From contig JAGAWD010000250.1 of assembly GCA_017941585.1 (NCBI GenBank), positions 1-36,491 of the forward strand: 36,491 nt of DNA, in the 5' to 3' direction. A program made the position numbers and the translations under genes. Shown piece by piece: positions 1 through 7,760 of the stretch (positions are counted from its first letter, which is position 1; every line of letters begins with the position of its first letter). The notes beneath the pieces are model-generated. The model made no database searches. It was not told where the DNA came from and saw nothing but the letters and a program-made list of their open reading frames with translations. This DNA comes from Olsenella sp. GTDB taxonomy: Bacteria; Actinomycetota; Coriobacteriia; Coriobacteriales; Atopobiaceae.

Positions 1-25
1 GAGAGATGCTAGAATGAATTGGCAT

Positions 26-101
26 GGCCCCGTAGCTCAGGGGATAGAGCACAGGTTTCCTAAACCTGGTGTCGTTGGTTCGAATCCAATCGGGGTCACC
101 A
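26..101 (+). tRNA. tRNA-Arg (anticodon CCT)
   Basis: A full cloverleaf can be folded. The 7-bp acceptor stem pairs 26-32 with 91-97, with one G-U pair. The anticodon stem is 52-56 with 64-68, and the seven-base loop TTCCTAA places CCT at 59-61. The T loop is TTCGAATC and the CCA end is encoded (99-101). It reads the rare arginine codon AGG. It is closed by a strong terminator nine bases downstream; its promoter may lie before the window. Confidence 0.97.
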
Positions 102-109
102 GAAAGTCC

Positions 110-146
110 GCAGGCCAGAGGCATCGCGCCTCTGGCCTGCTTTCTT
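110..146 (+). terminator. Rho-independent terminator of tRNA-Arg(CCT)
   Basis: A perfect 13-bp stem (110-122 with 128-140) has a 5-base loop and is followed by TTTCTT. It lies directly after the tRNA and separates it from the signalling cluster. Confidence 0.92.
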
Positions 147-434
147 ACGCTTACTACTTCTATATGTGCACGTCATCCTTCTTCAAGCCTCCTCGCCGGG
201 CCTCTCGCGAGTGGCATCGCAGTTTAAGGCGACCGACCGATTCCCAAGGTGAGAAGAGTGGGGTCCCTCGACAATGTGCTAGCATTTGATGGAAGACAAA
301 CGGGTGCCTGCAAGCCCGTGCGACGGCGTGTCGGCGGACTGCCTTGGCCCCACGGGCTGGCTCGGTATACGGGCGGGCTCGCCCCATGGGGTGGCTGTGT
401 CAGGCATCGCGCTTTCATAGGGAAAGACGTGCTC
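147..434 (+). other. Gene-free leader before the receiver-EAL gene
   Basis: No convincing gene is seen in these 288 bases. The EAL reading frame stays open upstream to 249, but translation there gives Arg/Gly-rich sequence unlike a domain. The stretch 298-391 is rich in short self-complementary segments: ACGGG at 300-304 with CCCGT at 315-319; GGGCG at 371-375 with CGCCC at 380-384; and CCCCATGGGG at 382-391, which competes with the previous pair. It may be a structured 5' leader. I could not match it to a known cyclic di-GMP riboswitch class. Confidence 0.4.
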
Positions 435-2105
435 ATGATGCATAGTGGGTCAATTGATCTTGCAAACGTGAAGCGAACGATTCTCGTTGTCGAGGACAAC
501 GAGATTAATCGAGAGATGCTCTGTGCCTTTCTCGAGGACGACTTCAACATTCTGCAGGCGGAGAACGGTCTTGTCGGCCTCGAGCAGCTCGAGAAAAACT
601 ACGAGGATCTGTCTCTGATTCTGCTCGACGTGTATATGCCGGAGTGCGACGGGTTCGAGTTCCTGCGGCGGAAGCGGCAGGACGAGCGCTACGATGCCGT
701 TCCTGTCATTGTTACGACGGCAAGTGACTCCCTTGACGACGAGATCAAATGCCTCAAGCTGGGTGCGAACGACTTCGTCGTGAAGCCGTACAACGTCGAG
801 ATTATGATGAACCGCATCAACAACACGATCCATCTCCGTGAGTCGGCATCCATCGTCAATCAGCTCACCTGGGACAATGTGACTGACCTCTACAGCACGG
901 AGTTCTTCTATAGGCACGTCGAGGACATGTTCCGAGCCTTTCCAAAGGCTGACTTCGACATGGTCTGCTGCGACATCGAAAAGTTTAAGTCGCTCAACGA
1001 CCGCTATGGCAAGGCGGCCTGTGACCAGCTGCTCTGCGACCTTGCCGAACGGCTCACGAACAGGCTTCCGGGATTTATTGCCGGCGGGAGGATGGGCAGC
1101 GACACGTTCTCTTTCCTTATCGAGCACCAGCAGCTCGATTGGATCCATGTGCTTGACTCTATCACCGAGGGATTGTTCGCTACGAGCGTGAGCATCAAGT
1201 ATGGCATAGTCGCCAAAGTCAATCACAAGTTGGCTGTCTCGCTTACGTGCGCCCGCGGTTTTATCGCCTTGGAGAAGATCAAGGGCACCATTGGCACTGG
1301 AGTCGCTTGGTACAACGACGAGCTGCGCGAGCAACAGCTCCGACAGCAGATGATTGTCGAGAGCATGGACGTTGCCTTGAAGGAACGCCAGTTCGAGGTC
1401 TACTACCAGCCCAAACACGGCCTCGCCGCGGATGCGACGTGCGGCGCAGAGGCTCTTGCGCGATGGACGCACCCAACCCTTGGCTTTATCTCCCCCGGAG
1501 AGTTCATCCCTCTCTTCGAGAGAAACGGCCTCGTTACGAAGCTTGATCTTTTCATCTACGAGGAGGCCTGTCGCGAAATCAGCCGCTGCAGGGATCTTGG
1601 CCTGCCTATAGTCCCCATATCCGTAAATGCCTCTCGACTCGACTTTGACGTTCCCAATCTCGCGGAGCAAATTGCCGAGATAGCCGACAGATACGAGGTC
1701 GACCACTCGCTGATTCACATCGAACTGACGGAGACCATCTACTCGGACGGGCCGGAGACGGTGGCGCGGGTTCTGAACGATCTGCGGTCACGGGGCTTTG
1801 GCATTGAGCTCGACGACTTCGGCTCTGGCTACTCGTCCCTCTCTTCCCTCAATATCCTCCCTATCGACGTCATGAAGCTCGACATGAGCATGATTCGCCA
1901 GGCGTCCGAGCTCAATGACTTCCGTATCGTAGAGTCGACAATCATGCTCGCTCAGTCGCTGGGATTCAAGACCGTAGTCGAGGGCGTAGAGACGTCCGAG
2001 GAGGTCAGGAGGCTCAGCGAAATTGGCTGTGACCTGATTCAGGGATACTATTTCTCGAAGCCGCTCAAGCGGGAGGATTTCGAGAAGTACCTGATGATGG
2101 GGTAA
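435..2105 (+). CDS. Response regulator with degenerate GGDEF and intact EAL domain (c-di-GMP phosphodiesterase)
   Basis: A 556-residue protein. Residues 12-130 form a CheY-like receiver (ILVVEDNEIN, phosphoacceptor Asp65 in LLDVYMPE). A GGDEF-like domain follows, but the signature reads GRMGSDTF instead of GGDEF, so it is probably inactive as a cyclase. The C-terminal EAL domain keeps the hallmark residues: EALARW (Glu339), NASRLDF, HIELTET, LDDFGSGYSS, VMKLD, VVEGVET and IQGYYFSKP. The expected activity is hydrolysis of cyclic di-GMP to pGpG under phosphorylation control. I chose ATG 435 because the receiver begins just after it; ATG 438 is equally possible, with GGGAAAGACG upstream. It is followed by an Hpt gene and a transporter-kinase gene on the same strand, its likely phosphodonors. 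No active diguanylate cyclase is visible in the window. Confidence 0.92.
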   Translation: MMHSGSIDLANVKRTILVVEDNEINREMLCAFLEDDFNILQAENGLVGLEQLEKNYEDLSLILLDVYMPECDGFEFLRRKRQDERYDAVPVIVTTASDSLDDEIKCLKLGANDFVVKPYNVEIMMNRINNTIHLRESASIVNQLTWDNVTDLYSTEFFYRHVEDMFRAFPKADFDMVCCDIEKFKSLNDRYGKAACDQLLCDLAERLTNRLPGFIAGGRMGSDTFSFLIEHQQLDWIHVLDSITEGLFATSVSIKYGIVAKVNHKLAVSLTCARGFIALEKIKGTIGTGVAWYNDELREQQLRQQMIVESMDVALKERQFEVYYQPKHGLAADATCGAEALARWTHPTLGFISPGEFIPLFERNGLVTKLDLFIYEEACREISRCRDLGLPIVPISVNASRLDFDVPNLAEQIAEIADRYEVDHSLIHIELTETIYSDGPETVARVLNDLRSRGFGIELDDFGSGYSSLSSLNILPIDVMKLDMSMIRQASELNDFRIVESTIMLAQSLGFKTVVEGVETSEEVRRLSEIGCDLIQGYYFSKPLKREDFEKYLMMG

Positions 2106-2192
2106 CACCCTTGGGAGGCGGACGTTATGGGGCCGTCGCGAGAACCGCCGAGGGTACCGCAAAGACCCCGTGGGAACCGATAGGAGGAAGCC

Positions 2193-2564
2193 ATGACCCT
2201 GAGAGAGCTCTACGACCAGATTGGCGGAAGCTACGACGAGGCCTTATCACGGTTGCGGGCGGAAAAACTCATAGGCAAGTTCGTTGTCAGGTTCTTGGAC
2301 GACCACTCGTGCCAGGATCTCTTTGATGCGTGGTCGCGTGGTGACGAGGCAGCCGCGTTCGAGGCGGCACATGCCGCGAAGGGGGTCTGCGCGAACCTGT
2401 CCCTCACGTCGCTTGCTATGCCTGCGAGCGCGATAACCGAGGCTCTTAGGCCAGGCAACGAGTCTCTGAGGGTGACGACTGACGTCGACTCCCTCATCGA
2501 GGAACTTCGTGCGGCATACGAGCGGGCGGTAGAGCGCATCTCCTCCTACGCGGAGTCCCTCTAG
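2193..2564 (+). CDS. Stand-alone histidine phosphotransfer (Hpt) protein
   Basis: A 123-residue soluble protein, the usual size for a single Hpt four-helix bundle. The signature HAAKG is present, giving His60 as the phosphorylated residue, followed by the typical hydrophobic segment VCANLSLTSLA. Hpt proteins shuttle phosphate between the receiver of a hybrid kinase and the receiver of a response regulator. The next gene encodes a hybrid kinase ending in a receiver and the previous gene starts with one, so this protein is the obvious link. The start at 2193 is supported by a strong Shine-Dalgarno (AGGAGG). The gap to the EAL gene is 87 bases and to the kinase gene 22 bases, which suggests co-transcription. 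Specificity for these two partners is inferred from position only. Confidence 0.9.
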   Translation: MTLRELYDQIGGSYDEALSRLRAEKLIGKFVVRFLDDHSCQDLFDAWSRGDEAAAFEAAHAAKGVCANLSLTSLAMPASAITEALRPGNESLRVTTDVDSLIEELRAAYERAVERISSYAESL

Positions 2565-2586
2565 CAACGAGAGAAGGGCGGCTCAC

Positions 2587-5514
2587 ATGGAACGCGGCGA
2601 ATCAAAGGGTTTCCGTGGCGGAGGACTGACACGTTATCTCTCGCCCATTAACGTATGGGCGCTCTCTTTCGGCTGCATCGTGGGGTGGGGCGCCTTCGTT
2701 ATGCCTGGGTCGCAACTTCTCCCACTTGCGGGGCCTGTTGGCACCATCGCGGCGATTTGTATCGGCGCCGTTGCCATGTCGGTCATCGCAGTCAACATCC
2801 AGTGCATGGCCAACGAGTACCCGGACTCGGGGGGAGCCTTCACCTACACCAAGCACATCTTCGGATACGATCACGCCTTCCTGTGCTCATGGTCCCTCGT
2901 GCTGGCATACATCTCCATCATCTGGGCGAACGCGACCGCTTTCATCCTCATCAGCCGATACCTGCTCGGACCGGTGTTTCAGACGGGATTTCACTATGAG
3001 GTTGCGGGATACGACGTGTACCTCGGAGAAATAGCCGTCACTCTCTCCGTCCTGGTGCTGTTTGGCTTTTTGAGTACGAAGCGAAAGCGCGTGGTGAAGT
3101 CTTTGAACACCGTGCTCGCCTTTCTGCTCCTCTTGGGAACGGCTGCATGTTTCGTTGCCGTGCTGGCAAAAGACGGCGGCAACCCGACGAGCTTCACTCC
3201 TCCCTTTGCGCCAAGAGGGGATGCTGCCACGGGAATCATCAGCATCGTTGTCCTCGCACCCTGGGCGTTCATAGGCTTCGAGTCGGTCTCGCACGCCGTG
3301 AGCGAGATGGAGTTTCCGCACCAGAAGCTTCTACCCATACTCATCGTCGCGATTTTGTCGGGGGCGATGGTGTATATCTTCACCACCCTCATCTCGGTGC
3401 TGGGTACTCCCGAGAGCTATGGCAGTTGGGCGGCATACGTGTCGAACCTTGGAAACCTTGACGGCCTTGACGGCCTGCCTACCTTTCACGCCGTGAGTTC
3501 GGCATTGGGTCAACCTGGCCTCTGCCTGCTCGGTATGGTGGTGCTGGCCGCGCTTGCAACCAGCCTCATTGGTCTCTATCGAGCGGCAAGTAGACTCATA
3601 TACCACATTGCCATAGACGGCCTCCTGCCCGAGTGGTTCGGAAGGGTCGACGACGATGGCGTCCCGCAGAATGCCATCGTCTTCATCATACTTATCTCGT
3701 TCGTCGCGCCATTCGTGGGTCGTGCTGCCATCGGGTGGATCGTGGACGTGACGACCGTCAGCGCCTCGATAGCGTATTCATACGTCTCGGCGTGCAGCCT
3801 TCGCGTTGCCCAGAGGGAGAACATGCGCGTCATCAAGGCAACGAGTATTGCCGGTATAGTGCTTTCCGCCGCCTTCTTCATCTATCCCCTCGTTCCGAAC
3901 TTCTGGTCGGTCAGCGCGCTGGCGCCCGAGTCATACCTCATTCTTGCGGCATGGAGCATCCTCGGCCTCGGCTTCTTCCGCATCATCTTTCAACGCGACA
4001 CAAGGGGGCGGTTTGGCAAGTCAACGATTGTGTGGATGGCGATGCTTTCCCTCATCTTCTTCGCTTCGACGATGTGGGTCCGTCAGGTCACGCGCACCAC
4101 GACCGAAAATACCGTTTCCGAGGTGGATTCGTTCTACCAGTCGGAGTACGAGAGCCACGGGATAAAACTTTCCAACAGGGACCTTCGTAAGGAGGAGCGA
4201 TTCCTCGAGCGGGAGACGGAGGGTATTCGATCGTCCCTTCTCAGTAGCAGCTTAGTGCAGGTTGCACTTATCGTCTTCAGTCTTGCGATTATGTTCAGCA
4301 TCTACTCCCTCATGCGGAAGAGGGAGAAGGAGACAGACACAAAGCGATTGGCCGCAGAGGAGACGAGCAAGGCCAAGACGGTATTTCTCTCCAACATGTC
4401 GCATGACATAAGAACACCCATGAACGCGATCATCGGGTACACGAACATCGCCAAGAGGGAGGGCCTGAGCCTCGAGGAGGTTCGCGGCTACCTCGATAAG
4501 ATAGACTCCTCCAGCAAGCACCTGCTCGCCCTTATCAACGACGTCCTCGAGATGAGCCGTATCGAGAGTGGAAAGATAGATCTCGACCCCGTAGAATGTG
4601 ACCTTCGAAAGACGATGAACGAGGTGCGCGACATGTTCGCCACTCAGATGCAGGAGAAGGGGATAACGTTTTCCGTCGACACCTCCGGCGTGAGGAACGG
4701 GCAGGTTTTGTGCGACGTTAACCGGCTCAACCGCGTTCTCCTCAATCTGATCAGCAACGCGTACAAGTTCACGCCCGAGGGCGGAAGGGTTAGTGTCACC
4801 CTCGCGCAGGTCGAGGCCGCTATGGACGGACAGGGTCGCTATGAGCTGCGCGTCAAGGACACGGGTATTGGCATGAGCCCGGAGTTTGCGGAAAGGGTCT
4901 TCGAGGCCTTCGAGCGCGAGCGGAACACCACCGTGAGCGGCATCCAGGGCACCGGCCTGGGCATGGCCATCACCAAGAGTATCGTCGACCTCATGGGAGG
5001 CACGATCGACATAGTCACGGCCCCGGGGGAAGGGACCGAGTTCATCATTGGCCTCGATCTTGAGCTGGCACACGCCGGAGAGGAGCCTGACGTTCGCAAA
5101 GCCGAGGACGAGCAGGCCGGCGAGGTTGACTTCTCCACCAAGCGCATACTCCTCGTGGAGGACAACGAGATCAACCGCGACATAGCGACTCTGATTCTTG
5201 AGGACGTGGGATTCAACCTCGAATCTGCAGAGAATGGAAAGGTTGCTGTGGAGAAGGTGAGGGCCTCACAGCCTGGCTACTACGACGCCATCCTCATGGA
5301 CGTGCAGATGCCCGTCATGAACGGCTACGAGGCCACGAGGGCCATTCGTGCGCTGGATGACCCAGATCTCGCCCATATACCCATTCTGGCCGTCACGGCG
5401 AATGCCTTCTCCGAGGACGTGCAGAACGCGCGGGAGGCGGGCATGGACGGGCATCTCTCGAAGCCGCTTGACGTGCCGAAGGTTCTGCAGGCACTGGGCG
5501 AGTTGCTCGCCTAG
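2587..5514 (+). CDS. APC-family transporter fused to hybrid histidine kinase and receiver
   Basis: A 975-residue fusion. Residues ~15-470 are a multi-span APC-superfamily amino acid permease (GWGAFVMPGSQL near the N-terminus; AFIGFESVSHAVSE in the middle). Two extra membrane spans (~479-499 and ~553-575) flank a charged extracytoplasmic loop of about 50 residues. Then come a HisKA domain with phosphoaccepting His606 (NMSHDIRTPMNAIIGYT), an HATPase domain (N box LNLISNAYKF; G boxes DTGIGM and GTGLGM), and a C-terminal receiver with Asp905 (LMDVQMPVMNGYE). The design resembles the CbrA type of transporter-linked kinase, but with a different transporter family. It probably senses an amino acid or its flux and passes phosphate His-Asp-His-Asp through the adjacent Hpt to the receiver-EAL protein. 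The substrate and whether transport is retained cannot be told from sequence. Confidence 0.9.
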   Translation: MERGESKGFRGGGLTRYLSPINVWALSFGCIVGWGAFVMPGSQLLPLAGPVGTIAAICIGAVAMSVIAVNIQCMANEYPDSGGAFTYTKHIFGYDHAFLCSWSLVLAYISIIWANATAFILISRYLLGPVFQTGFHYEVAGYDVYLGEIAVTLSVLVLFGFLSTKRKRVVKSLNTVLAFLLLLGTAACFVAVLAKDGGNPTSFTPPFAPRGDAATGIISIVVLAPWAFIGFESVSHAVSEMEFPHQKLLPILIVAILSGAMVYIFTTLISVLGTPESYGSWAAYVSNLGNLDGLDGLPTFHAVSSALGQPGLCLLGMVVLAALATSLIGLYRAASRLIYHIAIDGLLPEWFGRVDDDGVPQNAIVFIILISFVAPFVGRAAIGWIVDVTTVSASIAYSYVSACSLRVAQRENMRVIKATSIAGIVLSAAFFIYPLVPNFWSVSALAPESYLILAAWSILGLGFFRIIFQRDTRGRFGKSTIVWMAMLSLIFFASTMWVRQVTRTTTENTVSEVDSFYQSEYESHGIKLSNRDLRKEERFLERETEGIRSSLLSSSLVQVALIVFSLAIMFSIYSLMRKREKETDTKRLAAEETSKAKTVFLSNMSHDIRTPMNAIIGYTNIAKREGLSLEEVRGYLDKIDSSSKHLLALINDVLEMSRIESGKIDLDPVECDLRKTMNEVRDMFATQMQEKGITFSVDTSGVRNGQVLCDVNRLNRVLLNLISNAYKFTPEGGRVSVTLAQVEAAMDGQGRYELRVKDTGIGMSPEFAERVFEAFERERNTTVSGIQGTGLGMAITKSIVDLMGGTIDIVTAPGEGTEFIIGLDLELAHAGEEPDVRKAEDEQAGEVDFSTKRILLVEDNEINRDIATLILEDVGFNLESAENGKVAVEKVRASQPGYYDAILMDVQMPVMNGYEATRAIRALDDPDLAHIPILAVTANAFSEDVQNAREAGMDGHLSKPLDVPKVLQALGELLA

Positions 5515-5544
5515 TGGCGACAGGCATTTTCGAGCCTCGTGACG

Positions 5545-5580
5545 ACAGGCCAAGGACATCTCGCCCCTTGGCCTGTTCTC
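5545..5580. terminator. Hairpin between convergent genes, probable terminator
   Basis: A perfect 11-bp stem (5545-5555 with 5566-5576) has a 10-base loop. It sits between the end of the transporter-kinase gene and the convergent end of the adenine deaminase gene. The following TTCTC makes it a modest plus-strand terminator; it may serve both directions. Confidence 0.6.
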
Positions 5581-5631
5581 AGCATGTTTGCGCGCATGCG
5601 CAAATTGGTATGCATTCCCCACGTTTGGGCG

Positions 5632-7560
5632 CTACTCCACCACGAGCGGTTCCATCTCGAAGGTCTCACAGTTGACGTAGCCACGGTTGGTGAGGCGCAG
5701 CACTGGGATGCACGCAAGCGACATGAGCCCCATCGTCATGAACGGTGAGGGCATCGTGCAGCCCATCTGCCGCCAAGCGTCCTCGGCGCGGGCGACCTCG
5801 GAGGCGACGTCGTGCGCGTGACCGCGGCTCATGAGACCGCACACGGGAAGCTCGACGAGGGCAAGCACCTTGCCGTCCGCCACGGAGACCTCTCCGCCGC
5901 CGCACTTCACAAGCGTGCGCGCGGCAAGCGCCATGTCCTCGTCGTTGTCCCCGATGACGAGGAGATTGTGGGCATCGTGGCTCACGGTCTGAGCGTGTGC
6001 GCCGTGAATGCCGAAGCCTGTGACAAACCCAAAGCTGTGCACGCCGTCGGTTCCGTGGTGGCGGTCGAACACGCACGCCTTGAGGATGTCGCGCTCGTGG
6101 CTCGCGCGCAGCTGGCCATCGACAACCGGCACGTGTACGAGAAGGTCACGCGTGATGGTTTCACCACCGGAGATGCCGATGGCGCGCACGCACGCCTCTC
6201 CGTTTGGCAGGGTCTGCGCCTCGCACGCACCAGGCAACTCAGACGTGCCCGTTCCTGTCTGCGAGTCGAGCGCGAGCGCTGCAGCGCAGGTCATACCGTT
6301 GGGGATGGCGACACCGAGCGCGGAATTGGCAACCGCGGGTATCTCGAAGGTCTCCGCCGTGGGCACGAACCCGAGGTTCATGGTGTCGGTCATCCAGTCA
6401 GGCCAGTCGTAGGGGGCGGGGTCGAAGGTCGACCTGCCGTCTTCGGCCACGATCTCTCCGTCGATGAGGACCATCTTCGCACGGAAGTCCCTGAGGTTCT
6501 CGAATAGGACGATATCCGCGCACTGCCCAGGCGTCGCCGATCCCATCTCGCGCCCGAGTCCGAAGTACTGTGCGCAGTTGATGGTGCACATCTGCAGTGC
6601 CACGACCGGGTCGAGCCCAAGCTCCACGGCCTTCTGCAGCACGCGGTTCATGTGCCCCTCCTCGACGAGGGTATTGGGATGACAGTCGTCGGTGCACAGG
6701 AGGCAATGGCTCGTGTCGATGCCGCTTGCGGCGAGTTGCTCGAGGTAGCCGGGCAGACTCAGCCACGCCGAGCCGTAGCGCAGCTGCACGTAGGCGCCCA
6801 TGCGCAACTCGGTCTCGACGTCCTTCCACGTGTCGCACTCGTGGTCGGACGTGACGCCGGCGGCGATGTAGGCCGAGAGCTGCTTGGAGTGGTTACCGAG
6901 CGGAAGGTGCCCTGTCACCACTCGGTCGGCCTTGAGGGTCTCGCTGATCTCTCCGAGCAGGTTCTCGTCCGCTGCGAAGACGCCCGGGAAGTTCATCATC
7001 TCGCCCAGGCCGACGACGTCGTCCCATCGCATGGCCTCGGCGATGTCCGCCGCGCCGATGCTGGCGCCGGCATCCTCCACGTCATGTACGGCAGGCACGC
7101 AGGAAGGCGGCGTCATCATGGCCTTGAGCGGGGAGTCCTTGTCGTCGAACATGCAGCGCGCACCGGCAAGGCCGCGAACGTTGGCGACCTCGTGCGGGTC
7201 GGCGAATATGGCGGTGGTGCCGTGCGGAACGACCGCCCTCGCGTACTCGGAGACGCCGACCATCGCACTCTCCACGTGGATGTGGCTGTCCATGAGGCCA
7301 GGTGCGGCGAAGAGTCCGCGGGCGTCGATCACGAGGGTGTCGGGTCCGATGCAGTGCTCGGCCGTGTGGTGCCTGATGCCGAGAAACGCCACGCGCCCGC
7401 AGCTGATTGCGATGTCGGTGTCGGGGAGAACCTCTCGGGTGGCGACGCTCACGAAGTTTGCGTGGCGAATCACAACGTCAGCGGGCTGCTGGCCCTGCGC
7501 GACGCGTACGAGGGTGTCGTTGCACTCCCACAGGGGCATCTTGCAGAAGGTGTTGATCAT
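5632..7560 (-). CDS. ade: Adenine deaminase
   Basis: A 642-residue member of the adenine deaminase branch of the amidohydrolase superfamily. It converts adenine to hypoxanthine and ammonia in purine salvage. Supporting motifs are the metal-binding HIHVESAM after GLFAAPGLMDS, then FADPHEVANV, GLGEMMNFPGV, SDHECDT and CTDDCHPNTL. The C-terminal part has HDAHNLLVIGDNDEDMALA, typical of this family. It is cytoplasmic, with no signal peptide. The start at 7560 is backed by AAGGGAGAGCC just upstream; a second ATG seven codons in lacks a ribosome site. It appears monocistronic, separated from the upstream kinase operon by a strong hairpin. No purine riboswitch is evident in the short leader. Confidence 0.93.
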   Translation of the reverse strand: MINTFCKMPLWECNDTLVRVAQGQQPADVVIRHANFVSVATREVLPDTDIAISCGRVAFLGIRHHTAEHCIGPDTLVIDARGLFAAPGLMDSHIHVESAMVGVSEYARAVVPHGTTAIFADPHEVANVRGLAGARCMFDDKDSPLKAMMTPPSCVPAVHDVEDAGASIGAADIAEAMRWDDVVGLGEMMNFPGVFAADENLLGEISETLKADRVVTGHLPLGNHSKQLSAYIAAGVTSDHECDTWKDVETELRMGAYVQLRYGSAWLSLPGYLEQLAASGIDTSHCLLCTDDCHPNTLVEEGHMNRVLQKAVELGLDPVVALQMCTINCAQYFGLGREMGSATPGQCADIVLFENLRDFRAKMVLIDGEIVAEDGRSTFDPAPYDWPDWMTDTMNLGFVPTAETFEIPAVANSALGVAIPNGMTCAAALALDSQTGTGTSELPGACEAQTLPNGEACVRAIGISGGETITRDLLVHVPVVDGQLRASHERDILKACVFDRHHGTDGVHSFGFVTGFGIHGAHAQTVSHDAHNLLVIGDNDEDMALAARTLVKCGGGEVSVADGKVLALVELPVCGLMSRGHAHDVASEVARAEDAWRQMGCTMPSPFMTMGLMSLACIPVLRLTNRGYVNCETFEMEPLVVE

Positions 7561-7640
7561 GGCTCTCCCTTGTCATGGCGGACGCGTTGCGGCCCGCAAG
7601 AGATTTCTTCGTAAAAGATGGTAGCGCATGAAGGGCCTCG

Positions 7641-7684
7641 AAAGGAGAGCGGGGCAACCGCATGCGGTTGCCCCGCTCCTTCGT
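7641..7684 (-). terminator. Terminator-like hairpin after the PASTA kinase gene
   Basis: A perfect 14-bp GC-rich stem (7647-7660 with 7665-7678) has a CATG loop. On the minus strand it is followed by CTTTCG, a weak T tract. It sits about 85 bases after the PASTA kinase stop codon and most likely ends the cell-wall operon before the adenine deaminase gene. Confidence 0.75.
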
Positions 7685-7760
7685 TGTGTTGCGACCGCCG
7701 TTGCCGTTGCCGTCGGCGGCTCCTATGTCTACGGTGGATCCGCCGTAGCCGGCGTGGCGA

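Noticed and set aside
298-420. Class I cyclic di-GMP riboswitch before the EAL gene
   Set aside because: A CAAAC followed by a short hairpin is reminiscent, but the conserved GACGCAAAGCC core and the second helix with tetraloop receptor are not found.
249-434. N-terminal extension of the receiver-EAL protein
   Set aside because: Arg/Gly/Trp-rich sequence without domain character; the receiver starts right after ATG 435.
450-1718. Minus-strand frame of 422 codons within the EAL gene
   Set aside because: Antisense shadow with no recognisable domain or ribosome site.
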